Program-made: the position numbers and the translations under genes
Shown here: positions 21,546 to 35,500 of the stretch, one piece after another
Layout of the letters: the number at the start of each line of letters is the position of its first letter
How positions within the stretch are numbered: the first letter of the stretch is position 1
Source: Symsagittifera roscoffensis
Taxonomy: Eukaryota > Xenacoelomorpha > Acoela > Convolutidae
Assembly: GCF_963678635.1 (NCBI RefSeq)
Contig: NC_087071.1
Coordinates: 47,534,889-47,598,888 of the forward strand
Direction: 5' to 3'
DNA: 64,000 nt
Notes under the pieces: model-generated
What the model saw: only the letters and a program-made list of their open reading frames with translations
Databases searched by the model: none
What the model was told of the DNA's origin: nothing

Positions 21546-24105
21546 TACAGCCCCAAACCGAACCGCATTCTAAAGTTTTTTTTTAAAAAAAACCTTTTTT
21601 ATTTGGTTCCAATAAATGAGGGGCAGAACATTCAGCTCTCCTGTTTTCATATTGTTTAGGTTTTGCAGTTTTGAGCGATTTTAAATAAAAAACGCATCAT
21701 TTTCATTGAGTGTTGGTTCTGTCTTAGAGTAATTTTCTGCTGAACTATATCCGAAAAAAGTTATCTGGAAACGAGACGCTTTGCCTTGAAAAGCAGGGAT
21801 CGAGTTCAGCGAGTTGTGTCCATATTATGCAATTTGTGCTACATACATTTTCATCTCCCAAAATGCATAGACTAGATGGAGAATCAAGTTATTTATATTC
21901 CACTTTTCTTTTAAAAATTAAATTCGCAGTGGCCTTTTTTATCCTTTCGAGTGCTGACAGGTCATTGTTTTTCTTTGCGCTGTTTACGTGCAATTCTATT
22001 GGCGGTCTAGACGTAGATGCTTCTCGTAAATGCCATCTCAAACAAGCAGTGTGCACTTGTCGAACTTTTTTCAGCTATCAGGAATTTCGTGCCAGTCATG
22101 GGAATGACTGTTCGTTGCCAAATGCCAATTCATCATGCAATGTATCTTTCCGCAAAATGCTCAAATTACCTGATAAATTTACTGCGACAAATTGGAGAAG
22201 CATTTGTTTTGCTTTTTTTTCTGTATGAATTGTTTTAAAATTTGTTCACTCTATGTCTTTTGATGTTGACTTCAAAATAACGCTGTTCCTTTCAAAACCG
22301 TTTACAGTGATATCTAAAAAAAATATCAGAATTGCTGTTCTGGTTTGCCTCAATTTAACTGAACACGTCAAACTACAACCGAGTTTTTGTCAGTGCACTA
22401 TAATTTTAAAAAGTCCTGTGCTGTACTGGATTGAATTTAGAAAACACTCATTGTCATGATCCGAACCGGTTGCTTGAAGGTGAAGCAACATTATCCAGCA
22501 CAGAAAAATAATCAAAAAATTGCATGTTGAACTTAAATAGGGGCAAGAGCTGAACAGCTAAGCTAGTGTGTAAGTAATTTTTCTTGCAGATAAACCATCT
22601 TAAATGCATTTAAGCTGCAGTGCTGTTTGATCAACTGTATCAAGAAACTCTGATATAGCAAGAAACGTGCAGATGTTTGCGTCAATGAATATATCAATTT
22701 TACTAGATGTTTGCATGTACCATACGTAGTAGGTACTTTCCAATTTTCAATAATGTAGATAAATTGTTTCTAAAATACAAGTGAGGGCGTGAAATTTGCC
22801 AATTTAGCCGATTTGATGTATTCAGCGAGCAATATTTATTGATCTGTCAAAGCTTATGCAAACAAATTATATCAATCATTAAAAATTAGGATAAAACTTT
22901 GGTTTGATTAATACAATGCCATACGCAAAAATCATCGCTCGTTACTTAATAGCGTATGGAGAATCAAATCAAGAAAAAAAGAAGACTAAAATCAAAATTT
23001 CAACTTTTGTTATCGTTATTTTATTTTTTTTTAATCAAATTTTTTCCTGCGGAAAGGGCAGTCGAGCAATCAAAGCTTCTCCATTCAACGAGCAGTTTTG
23101 TTTCCGCTTTGAATTTTAAACAAAATTTAGTTATCAAGTTCTCAATTATTCTTCGTTAACAGCTTAAAAAGTTCTTGAGTCTATAATTCTGAGAACATCT
23201 GTAACTCTTTGTATTGCTCCTTTGATAACATCTGGAAAAATTGCTGAGGCCCAAAATTGCGCTAATTTTTTTCCTCCAAAATTGGGTCAAGCTATTTTAA
23301 CAGAAAAATCCATACGCTTACTGTGTAAGTGAAATTTCATTCAGTTCTCAAGTCACATCTTAAGAATTTTTCTTTCATCCACCAAAAAGTACATTTTGTT
23401 TCAATATCTCAAATAACTTTGTCATGTTTAAAAAAATTTGAGTTTTAACTGTTTACTGGATTATCAGTGCATACGTTTAAAATTTCGAAATGAGCGGACC
23501 CAATGTTTTGTTGATTCTGATTGCTCTGAAAATGGAAGCAAAGAGTCGAAATCCAGTGAATATACTGTCAACAGAGATCTAAACAAGAGTATATAAAAGT
23601 GATCCTTGGGATTAGACGAAGAAATATCCCTATGATTTAGTGTGCTTGCCTGTGAGTCACCGATGCATGCAGATTAAAAGGGAAGTTATAAACTAAAAAC
23701 ACTTAACATGTTCCGGGTCCAAATAATGTTATAATTAGTAGAAAAAAGTCAGAACAGACAGAAATAATTTCAAAAAGCACTCTCCCAATGTTGTACAATT
23801 TTTGCATGCAAACTCAAACTTTCAGTTGATCTTGAGTCATACTTTTTGTCTGAAAAATTAGTTTTTGTATGCAAAAACTTTCCTAAAAAGTCATTTTCTC
23901 ATTTCACCTGATTCTGTATGTTTCAAAATTTTGCAACTCTCTTAAAACATCACCGCTTTCATAATTGAACAAAAAATTTCAACATTTTTTTGTTTCAATC
24001 CATTTTAATATTTGCATTTTGAGCCATTTACGTCAACACATTTTTTTATGAGTTTCTGTAATTAACCATCTTCTGCTTGAAAAACCCAAAAAAAAGGTCA
24101 AAATG
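21546..24105. other. Non-coding AT-rich DNA
   Basis: The best open frame is 133 codons at 21827-22228 plus, with a hydrophobic segment and six or more cysteines, but it has no homologue that I recognise and no convincing start or splice context. I treat it as chance. Confidence 0.4.
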
Positions 24106-24111
24106 GTTTAT

Positions 24112-24885
24112 ATACAGATTTTGCAATTCGCGCCGCATGCTTCTCAATAGATCTCAATTGATGCCGCTCGTTCAGTAATGATTTGAATTATCCGGACAAA
24201 ACGCGTTGAACTTAAAATTTAAAACTTCCTTAACTCAAATTAAGTTATATTTTAGATGAAAAACCTTAAAGACAAAACTTTCTTCGAAATTTAGCAGAAT
24301 TGATATGGTGTAAATTGTTTTGAGAAAATCCGGCCAACAATTTTAACCAAAACAGATAATTTAATTTTTACTAATCAAAATTACGTTTAAACTACCAAGT
24401 CAATCACCAGCAAATTTAGATCAACGTGAACCTTTTTTGTGGTCATAAAAATTTAAGGAGTGTATATTCTCAAAAAAATGCGCAGAACCTTTAAAAACAG
24501 TATTTTTTAAACAAAAATTGTGTTTTGACTAGTGAAAATTACACTTTTTGTCTATCAAACAAAAGCAAATTAATTTTAAAAATGTTTACCGTTTTTCAAG
24601 TTTTTTGGGTTAGGAAATAGGCTCACCTTGAGCTAATTATAGATATTATTGGCGTGATAGTTTTGGCATAACTTCTCATTGACTAAAAAAAGAAAAAATT
24701 GCATCATCATAATTCTGCTAAAAATGTTTTTGTTCTTACTTTTCACCTAAACTAAACCCAAAATCTTATTTCGTTCCTATTTTCAAATTAAATGCGTTTT
24801 TTCGGATAATTCAAATCAGCGCTGCACGAGCGGCCTCAATTGAGATCTATTGAGAAGCATGCAAAAGAAACGTAAAAATCTGTTT
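24112..24885. mobile_element. Foldback/MITE-like element with long imperfect inverted termini
   Basis: The left terminus contains GCATGCTTCTCAATAGATCT and TGATTTGAATTATCCG; the right terminus contains the same on the opposite strand (24800-24870). Similarity extends at least 75 bp inward and out to ACAGATTTT. The interior is AT-rich without coding capacity. Superfamily is not assigned because no clear target duplication was found. Confidence 0.7.
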
Positions 24886-24889
24886 TTTT

Positions 24890-26440
24890 CCTCCAACAAC
24901 GTTTTTTCGCGAATTAATGTTTCAAATCATCTAATAAATATTTATACCTTATGGCCAAAAATTTTTTGCTTTTAGAATTAGCTTTGAAAGCCAGCTTGGG
25001 ATATTTAATTAAAAATTCACGGATTGGTTCTGTGAGACCACAAAGTACCTCTTTCCTAAGACAATATCTAATTAGATTCAACAGAGAAAAAATTAATGGC
25101 TGGATGCGATTGCTAAATCATTAACACGCTTTTGCTGATAGCTGTCGATTTTTCCATAGAACAAACCGAACTTCAGAAAACACCCTTCATAAGTGTTCAT
25201 ACTTGTTTGCTCAATTTTGTTTTAATATTTGCAAGTTAAGTTTCACTTAGATAAAGTTAAAGAGCGTCAGTTCTTAATCGACACGGTACCGAATAGTGGA
25301 CGAGCAAAATAAGGTAAATTTTTGCCTTTAAGATTATGGTAATTTCAAATAAAAGCTATGGAAAAATTAGCTTTGGCAAAAATGTTTTGGTCGATAAAAA
25401 AGCAATAGAGTTTAAATTCAAAAGCATTTTGAAAATAATTACAAACTACATCTGTAGAAAAACTACAACTATAAATTTTTAAATTGCATTTTACAAACCC
25501 CAACACCAGTTAAGCATGGGCAAATTGAAATTCAAAATATCTACTCTGTTAGTTTTAAGTACATTTTAATTGTGATTAAGCTCGTGGAAAATATAGCAAA
25601 GGAAATGGTAAGACACTTATGTTAGCATGAAACGACGATTTGATATCAAATGGATCTTTCAAGCAATCTGTTTTGTTAGACTGTAAATTAGATTTCCTAT
25701 AATAAAATTGAAGCGTATTGGAGCTTAAATTAATAATAACTACATTTTTTCATTAAAATTTCAATCTCTGCTTGCGTATCTACACATAGATTGCTTAAAA
25801 GATTTGAAGTACAGAACGTTTTAATTAATTACAGGTTAGTTAAATTAAGTCAATTTTCATATAAATAATCTAACTTAGGATCAACCATGCAATCAATCCC
25901 CTCTCCCCCTCCCAACAAAAATGGATAAATGGATTTGGGGAGATAAAATTTTTAGTCAGAAATTAACTTTGAGGACTAAATAAATTGATCTAATTATTTT
26001 TTAAAAATACGAAGAAAAATCATTATAAAGACAATTAAAAAGCAATATAAATTGCGTGCTTGCTTGAAATGCATATTTTATACGGGATCGATTTCAAAAT
26101 AAAAGCATAGCTAGAGGGAACGTTGCTTGGTTGATTTTTCATTTTACACTTCCATTTTAAGCTGCTTTGTGTTTGCTGACAATTCTGATACCATTGAACT
26201 TTTACTGATCTCGTCATAGCTTTTTGTCCAATTCAGCTTTTCGTTTTCTGTAAGTTTCACGCTCTCAGTAATTCATCAATCATCAAGAGACTTTCGCCTT
26301 TTCCATATCATGGTGATGATATTGCAGGGTAATCCAAACAAAAAATGCGTTTCCTTTGTTTTCGCAAGCAGGGTATTGTTTTCTATTAGTGGCTAGTTAT
26401 TGTTAATTGTTACCATCTTTTCTTTCTTTCGTCTCCTCTT
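24890..26440. other. Region 3' of beta-catenin, no gene recognised
   Basis: No open frame with recognisable content. It may include the 3' UTR of the beta-catenin gene; no AATAAA on the minus strand was identified close to the stop codon. Confidence 0.4.
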
Positions 26441-26558
26441 CTACAAGTCTGAGCCATACATGCCTATGTGTTGTTGCTGCTGTTGAGAGGTAGTGTCCTG
26501 ATGCAGATGGTATTGTTGTTGATTACTGTTGTTGTTCTGCCACTGGTCCTCAGTCCCG
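26441..26558 (-). CDS. CTNNB1: Beta-catenin terminal exon
   Basis: Residues 700-738 and TAG. It is Gln/Asn/His-rich and ends MYGSDL, a class I PDZ ligand like the DTDL end of other beta-catenins. Acceptor CTGTTTCAG. The activation domain is much shorter than in vertebrates or flies. Confidence 0.88.
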
Positions 26559-29500
26559 CTGAAACAGAACCCAAAATAACATACAGATACGCTCCCAACT
26601 AACTGACAACAACAACAACGAATTTACAAACTCGACTACGCCCAGTCTATAAGCAACGAACAACTCGACGAGGCTCGCAAGTTGCTTTTAAAAACATAAC
26701 ATAGTCAATAGACAGTTAGAAAATAGAACGCAGCGAACGCTAGCTTCAATGAACGCAAGTGAACAGAAAAAAAACGATTTTTTTTTAAATCTCAACTTCG
26801 AATTTCCTTATAGCCACCATTTGAACTTCAGGAATAACTTATGATCGACACTTTTTTGCTAAAATTAACTGAATTTGGCAAAACTGGATTGACAGGTAGG
26901 TTTTTTATTTCGTTGGGAAATCTGAAAATCAACAAATTCCTTTTTCGAAATTGGTCAAATATAATACAGTAAAATCTCGATTTAGCGGACTCCCGATTTA
27001 ACGTAAGCCTCGGTTTTACGTAATTCCTTTTCCGGTCCCAAACTTTTCCTTTAGTAAAACCTTCATTTTACGTAGTTTTGATTTAACGTAGAACCTTGCT
27101 ATTACGTAACTGCTGCATCGGACCAAAACCAATGATTGCAATGTAAATAAACCTTTATTAAACATCCTTCTTCAGTTGAGTAATGTGAAGTTTGCATGCA
27201 GTGGGCCAAAATGAACACAGCCAAAAGGAAATCTCGTAGTGGAAGAAAAGCATGCAATTATCAGTGCATATAACGAAATCAAGACGCACCAGGGAGCAAA
27301 AGCCAAAATTTGCAAGCGATTTAATCTGGCTACTATTTCAACATTAGACGCTATTCTGAAGAAAGAATTTGAAATTACCGGATTGTTCACATGTGCAATA
27401 ACTGACAGAAAACACCTAAAGGCAAGCAGTTACCCGGAGCTTGACCAGAAGTTATATGGATGGTTTCTGCAAATACGTTGCAACAAAGTGGAAATCAGTG
27501 GTGATGGGATGGAGAACAACGTGCGAACATCTCCGTGCTGGATGCCATGCACATGCTGAAAAAAGCTGAGATGATGGCAATCGTCTCTGCTCGATTATTT
27601 TGATACTTATGTATGTACCACCCATGAATGATGAATAAAATTCATTTAAAACGCCTTTTTTTCAACCCTTCATTTAACGTAAACCTCGATTTTACGTATT
27701 GTTTTTTGACCGCCCAAATAGGTACGAGATTTCCTTTTGGCTGTGTTCATTTTGGCCCACTGCATGCAAACTTCACATTACTCAACTGAAGAGTGACGTT
27801 AAAAAAAGGTTTATTTACATTGCAAACATTGGTTTTGGTCCGATGCAGGTACGTAATAGCAAGTTTCTACGTTAAATCAAAACTACGTAAAATGAAGGTT
27901 TTAGTAAGGGGAAAGTTTGAGACCGGAAACAGAATTACGCAAAACCGAGGTTTACGTTAAATCGGGAGTCCACTAAATCGAGATTTGACTGTACTTCAAC
28001 ACTGCTCAAAAATTAGAAAGTATTTTTTCACGAGGGAACTGTCGACTATCGGGCAACATATGACATCACAAATGCTGAAGTTTCTTCCAAGTGGTACAAT
28101 AAAAGTTTCAATACTTTTTTGAGGCTGAACAGTTGCATTGATGTTGCTCAGTATGTTTGAAATCTTGAGCCTGAGATGCTTTTAAGCGGTTGCTTATAGG
28201 GTCAAATAACTGTACTTAACGACAACTTATACCAACGTAACTAATATATAACAACTACAACAGCTTAACAAAATTGAGATGACCATGGGTCATAAGATCG
28301 TTAAAAACAAGGTAAGTGATTAGAGCAAAAACCAGTAAAATATATTTTATTTTTCAAGTTTTGAGATTTTGAATAATTTATTCTATCAGATCAAGCTCTG
28401 AAGATTTAAGATTCTTTAGGTTAGAAGAAAAAAATTCAACAAAAAAGGTTGCAAGAATCCCAATTTGCAACAAAAAAATCAAAAAATTAAGTTTTCATTG
28501 AATTGGTTATATTTATAACTAATTTGTTTCTGAAAGTAGAAACGACTATATTCTCCCTCGGTAATATTTCAGAATAACTTTCATTTTAGTTAAATTGATT
28601 TCAGTGCATTGTTACGACGGTAGGTGATATGAACTATTTAAGTGAAACAGAGTCAATAATTTATTGAAGTAAACAATTAAGTGAAGTCAAATCAAACTAT
28701 CAGTAAAAAGCACATTATACGCAACAGTAATCGGCTTGCTGAGCAAGCAGCAAAAATGTTCCGACAACATACTGCAATATTAAAATAAACCAAACCAAAA
28801 TTTCGGTAGGCGGCATAGACGCAAATTAGCTCTCCGATTTAAATTGACTCAATTATTCTAACATCAAGACAGTTACTTTAGCATGAGATAGTTTGAACTC
28901 TTAAAAACAGTAGTTGTTTTTTTGACTAAATATATACAATATAGCTTCCCTAAAAGATTTAAACAAATGAGCATACGTGAGCCACCTATTTAGATATTTT
29001 GAAACCGACCTTATATGTTAACTTGAAATTGTGTGACTTTCATGACGATAAGTGTTCATTGATAATGCATGACTTACTCTTCGTACTGTTAATATCAGAT
29101 AATTAAACTATAACTCTTCGTTTGAACTCAATCAATCCATCTTTTGATCCAGATCATTATTTTGCCATTTTCGACTCCCCTTCCCACATTTAAAATTTGT
29201 TTTTTGATAGTTTTTTTTTCATGTTATTATGGCTAAATGCGTGATGTTACACCGCAAAATATGAAGAACAAACGTGTTCAGAATAGTTAATTTGTTCACC
29301 ACTGAAGGTTTCAGCGCAATATGACTTTTTATATTTTTCGATACGGGAGGTAATGTGGAAAACAGCCCGTAATTTTTCCAGTCTTGTACATGGTAGACAA
29401 TTCATCAATTGAACCAGCATAAATTTACAGCCAGGCATTAGCGAGAGACCATCTCGATATAATATGTCTGTTACATTGAACCAATTACATTGTATCACGT

Positions 29501-32500
29501 TTATCATATATATTACACCAAGACTCAGTTTGAGATATGGTTTGGAAGAATTCAGACTAAAGGTACAACTAGTACAGTTGAGTCCCTAAAATGTGAATGG
29601 GTCACTGCATAAAATTTATGCAGCTTATAATCTTCAGAAACTAATTTGGCAACTTTTTTTGCCTTTTTGAGATTTCAATCTTGCTTTTTCTATGCGCCCA
29701 AGACACCCTACCTGAAGTTCCTCTGAGTCTCCTCTCCTATCATCATGAGGTTGTCATGTTGGGGGTCCCCACCTGTCCTCCTGATTTCATTGTTCATCTG
29801 GTTAGTCAAGTCCACAGAGAGACGCTTCATGTGCTCCACCTGCACACACACACGAACACAGAATTAATTACTATAATAACAGTTTTAACATTAATAATAA
29901 TAATAAAATCATAATAATGGCTGGTCGCTGTGCAAGTAGCACAGGATGTTCCCACCAGCATTTGAGCTAAAAACAAAGGAAAAAAAATAAAAAACAATCG
30001 ACTTTTTTTCTTCACTTTGTTCTGATTTTTCATAGTAAATTGGTAGAACCGCCAGAATGAGAAGTAAAGTTCATTTCGGTGTCATCAAAACTATTCGAAT
30101 GTTACCGAAGTTCTGAAAAATTAAGAAAAAAATCAAACTAACTTTTCTCAACATATAGACAACTTTATTTGAAACTTTCCATTGGAATCTGAAATGTGAT
30201 TAAATGAGCTTTAATATGATGCCAAACTTGACACTCTTATGAAATCATCGTCAACACTGTAACCGCCTAAAACTAATGTTTTGTTTCTACAAGAATTTCA
30301 GCTGTTTCAGTCAAAGTTTTCTGAAATATTTTTAAAAACAGAGACAAAGCTGTGCTCCGCAAAAACACTAGCGAGAACACGACAAAAAAACAGCTCTGTA
30401 AAGTGAAATAAGAAAGAGTAGAAATAAGCCTCAAATTATCAAAAATTCGCTACGTATCGGATTCGATCCTGCAACTAGAGATATTGAGTCACACTCACTA
30501 ACCACTCAGCCAATGACGCTTAACTGTTCATAAACACTAGCCACAAATAAAGCAGAGAACAGATACCATGAAAATTCCAACACTACAGATTGTGATTATA
30601 GTAAGTGTGCCAACAAATGAGCACTTTTATTTGCGAGTTAGGTTGGAAAAAAAGAAGGTTCGTACTATGACACAACTCTCAAGTGTAATTCGTATTTCCC
30701 ATTAAATTAGGTCCGATCAAGGAATTGAAAACCCATCCAGAACGGTAGTTACTTTGGAATTTAAGGAATAATCAGTTAAAAAATATTTCGCAAGAAAAAC
30801 GAATCCATTTCACATTTCGTACACACTTCAACGATAAATTTTACACATTAGCCTAATGATTTTTTTTGGCAATCACAGCGCCGTATTGGGAAAAAAATAA
30901 AGAAAAACAATACATATACAGACGACTGAAAACAGGCTTAATTTGTCTGTTTTAAGATAAATGAGTTTATAGAAAACTCATTTAGAAAACAATTTATTAT
31001 GATTATTATTAAGATACGTAACAGGACACATTGATGAAAAGGATAGGGTGTGGGTGTTGTGTTGTGTTACCTGTGAGCTTTTGTTGTCCATGTAAGAGAG
31101 GATGTTGTAGAGGACTGAGGCAGAGTAGGCGGCTATGTGGGTGTCCGTGGCATGCACCAGACTCTGCAGTTGTTCACTCGCTCCTTAAACATCACACACA
31201 CACTCACAACACACATGAGCAGAGCATAGGGGCTATGCTATGCTAACTGGCGCCAACTGTCTTTCAATTACTAACTTAAACTTGCAGATATATAACAAAC
31301 TGTATAGCTCTGCATAATTGTTCATAACCAGAAGAGTTAACTGGCCAAGTGAGCCGATGACCATGATCTTTTATTGGATATCGTTGAAAAATTGACATCT
31401 AGCCAACCAATATATTCATTTACAGATGGCTGGTCAGCAGTTCCTAACAAGCGAAAATCTTACGAAGATGTTGGCAAATAGAACCCGCCTACTCGGCTTA
31501 GCTTATGCACACTATCGATAGAGCGCGTGAATCACTACCTGTCGCTTATCTTTGGCTTTTACAAATTGTCGCCTCAAGTTCACAGATGGAAAGTAGGCTA
31601 AAAATTCAGTTATCTGTGAATGTGAGGCGACATTCGTAACAGCCATGGATTGAGCGACAAATAGTGATTGAGAAGAGTGCTTTCGAGGCTGTACCTTCCA
31701 TCTCGATGACTCTGGCTCCCTCCTCGTCCCTGCTGAGTTCATTCAACAGTCCACACACCACCCTGACCATGTTCTCATTCTGGGAGAACAGAATCTGGAT
31801 CAGCATCGGCACCACATTCAAACTGCGCATAGCTGCCCTACACACACCACAACACAGTTATACTCCCAAATGGTTCAAAATTAAGGATTAAAAGTTGCCA
31901 CAAATGAGTAAAGCTGCGTCAAGACTATTTCAGGTTGGATTAGGTGCCTATATATGTTTTCGTTTTAAATTCGTTAGCTTATAAATCGATCTGAATAATT
32001 TGAGATTTCAAAAGACAAATGGAAAAGTCAATGAACGCAAGAAAACAGACAAAAACACTGACTTGATTTTTGAAAACTTCCCTTTTCGGACTTCAAGTAA
32101 CAATTATATGGCTTTAAAGCTATTTCAATATCCAAAACCTTGTATGATTAACACTTTTTTGATAAATTAACCCAAATTGAGAAAACTGGATCAATAGCTT
32201 AAGTTTTTATTTCGCTGGAAAATCTGCAAATTTAAATCCATTTTCGAAACTTGAAGTCAATTATGTTTTTGTGACCTTCCGACTTTTACTGCTCGATACC
32301 GGGGTTTGCCTTCCTTTTAACCAAGCAAATTAATTTAAATCCACGTGTTCACAAATTCAAGAAATTTAAATAAACTGGTTGCAGGGGCCAACGACAATCG
32401 AGGTTTTTGGAGCAAAATTGATTTTTCTGTTGATTTTGTTGAGCTAAACTGAATCAAATTGAATACAATCAATCATAGGATTATTCCAAGGGACTGTCAG

Positions 32501-35500
32501 CCTGATCAAGGTACAATGCGGCTAACCTGTATGGTCAGGGATGTTTGCTTGTGTACAAAGGTCAATTCTGATGAATTTGAAATGAGTTTTTGTTTCTTTT
32601 CAATATGTTTTTGTGTTTTATTCTAATCTTTGTTGTTGTCAATGGCTTTTGAACATGTTCGAGCGACAGGGCAGTCATCTGAAACCCAAATGGGTTCGTA
32701 GGCAGACCTCTTAGAGTTGGAACAAAAAGATAGTTCACACTAACGTAGCCAACTGACAGTTGGAAAAGAGTAATTAACGCAAGGAAACTGAAAAAAAGAC
32801 TTGTTTTTTCAAAGATCTTCAGCTTTTGAATTTAGACGAAAGAAGTAGATGGCCTTACAGCTCACTGAATTTGTAGAACAATTTATGATGGACACTTTAT
32901 AAATAAAATTGACGCTGACAAAAGTGAAACTTTTATTTTGCTGACAAGACTGAAAATTAATTTCCATTTTCGAAATTAGAAGTCGATCACGTTGTTTTTC
33001 GTGACCTCGATAGTAGAGTTTGCATTCCTTTTAACAATCGAAATGCACTGAACATAAATAGAAATCACAAGTCAAACCGCGAAAAATCAAAATTGAGCGT
33101 GAACAAATTTTAAGACTTATTCCTGAAAAAAAAATAAAACAAAAAATCAGCAAAACCTATATAAGAGTACTCACTACGTTCATTACTCGTTAAAACACAG
33201 TCTTTGCTTGTGTAATCAAATGTGTATTTATAACTCTTAGGAAATAAATCTTCTTCCTCGAACTTGAAAAGAAATCAAAATTCAAACCAAGGAACACCAG
33301 CAGACGCACCCCCCCCCCCCCCCCCCTCAGGAATTCGACCCCCTTGGTATTTTTTGAGATATCAATTTTTGGCGACGGACCTCGAAAATTTTTCTAAGGC
33401 GCCTGTGGCGCTAATATATGCTAATTTTGAGGGGGCAGCGCGCGCCGAAAAAACGCGATTTTGTGGTCAACGTTTTCCAAAAATTGCCTATAAACGCCTT
33501 TTTGGCCTGTTTTTTTTTTCAAAATTTTGCTTGCGGTGAAGATATGGTCAAAACGGGTCAAGTCTTTATATATGGTCAAGTCTTTACAGTAACTTATGAG
33601 AGCTCAGAAAATCAATCAATTTGGTCGACCTAAAAAATCCCCTCCTCGAGAAAATCCTAGATCCGCCCCTACCAAGAAAAAAACTGAAATAACTTCATCA
33701 CGACCGATGCAATAGTCTTCACTAAGTTCATCGACTCTTAAAAAATGACATATATGAAAGCTGTTACTTCTAGTGGATTGCCGCAGATTCTTTAAGTGGT
33801 TGGGCTTATATCACATTAATGGAAACTGTTTGATGAACAAGATGTGTGCTGCCTTCTCTCTCACCTGATGTTTGGGTTCCTGGCCAGAATGTGCAGGGCG
33901 GCTGTGCTCCACTCTACTATCTCCTCCATCCTCACTCCATCGAACGCATCCGGACTCTCCGCCACTCCAGTTGAGGCCTCGTGTTGCAGAATGCCAAATG
34001 CATACTGCAGGAGACCTAGGAGGAAATAACAGTGGACTAGCAAGGTGTCATTTATATAACAGTAGATAAAAGTCATTGAAATAAAAAAAACAGTCACTTG
34101 ATGCAACACCACAACAAAACTTCAACTATTTGAGGTCGCATTCAAAAAAATCAAAGCTATTAAAAAGACTTAACTTTGATGGCCACGTTAGTTTCAAACA
34201 CACTAAACCCCATCATAAAAAGCTCGTTGTATTGTCTGACTTCAATCGTCTTTAAGTAAGAAAAATAACAGTACTGTTATCATATTCTTAATCTCACTCA
34301 CCTGTCAGATGCATGACGGCATTGCACTGGCTGAGGATGGACACATTGGCAGCTGCCAGAGCCAGATTCCTCACCAGTCCAATCACTGCTTTGATCACTG
34401 GCCAATTGTTGCCTGCCTGGTTCCGCTCCAACATCTCACACACGAGGGGGATGCCACCTACAATTTCCACTGCTATTCTCATACGGAGTTTTTAGCAGCA
34501 AAATTTAACACTTCACTGCTCGAAAACCTTCGGACATAACTTATGATAAACCAAAATTTATACTGAGCGAAGCAGACTTAGCACCACTTGTAATACAGTG
34601 AAATTTACTATTGCAAAAATAAGCCAGAAGAAAAAAATAGTAAGCCGAAAAAATATTGACAAAAAAAAAAGATTTCACATTCGATCGTTTTAGACACAAT
34701 GGTTAGAAACCTAGGTACTACAACATTTATGTTGGATGAAACTTATCGTTTGAACAAAAACCAGAACGGCAACTAAGCTGATCACAATTTGGACGAAATC
34801 AAGCAGCCAAAAAATTAAGACTGCTTTCTACTCAACTAGAAATTAAGACTGCTTTCTACTCAACTAGAAATTAAGACTGCTTTCTACTCAACTAGAAATT
34901 ATTAATAAAATCAAAAACTAAAATAAAATTATTAAAATTAATAATAAATTATTATTAATTAATAAATTAATAATAAATATTTAATAAATTAATAATAAAT
35001 ATTTAATAAAATTATTAATAAAATAAAGTTACTAATTTCATAAAATAAAATTAGTAACTTAATGGAACCTGATCTAAACTACATTTTATGATTGGATAAA
35101 TTAGATATTTTACCACTGTAAAGTATTTAATATTAACCAATCATGATCCATCTAACTAACCACCGACTTATTTTTAAGTGCTGAAATTACTTGTAATTTC
35201 AGCACCAGAGAGATTTGAATTTAACTTAGAAATTAGTTGTCTCTCCAAGAGAACTTCAGCAGCCGCAACAAACCAGTATACCCTAGCTCTATTGAGCCTA
35301 GCAGAGACTAGTTAAACACCCTGAGACTAGAAAGTATAAGAGTAAGATTAGGATCGGTATTAGACTAAGAAGTTGCACGAATCTATCCGGCCGAAAATGA
35401 GATAGCGTGACGAGCAGACGGTGTACCCTATCCGAAATTACTCTATGAGTTAACCACATCGGACATAACTCATTAATCAAAAACAATGGATTGACATCAC

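Noticed and set aside
21827-22228. 133-codon Cys-containing open frame
   Set aside because: No homologous domain, no start or splice support, and a composition expected from AT-rich DNA; kept only as a note.
30449-30520. Functional tRNA gene in a beta-catenin intron
   Set aside because: Boxes are present, but stems are poor and the module is repeated in a dispersed family.
33264-33633. Two open frames with proline runs
   Set aside because: They lie inside the hAT-type MITE, and the prolines come from its C homopolymer.
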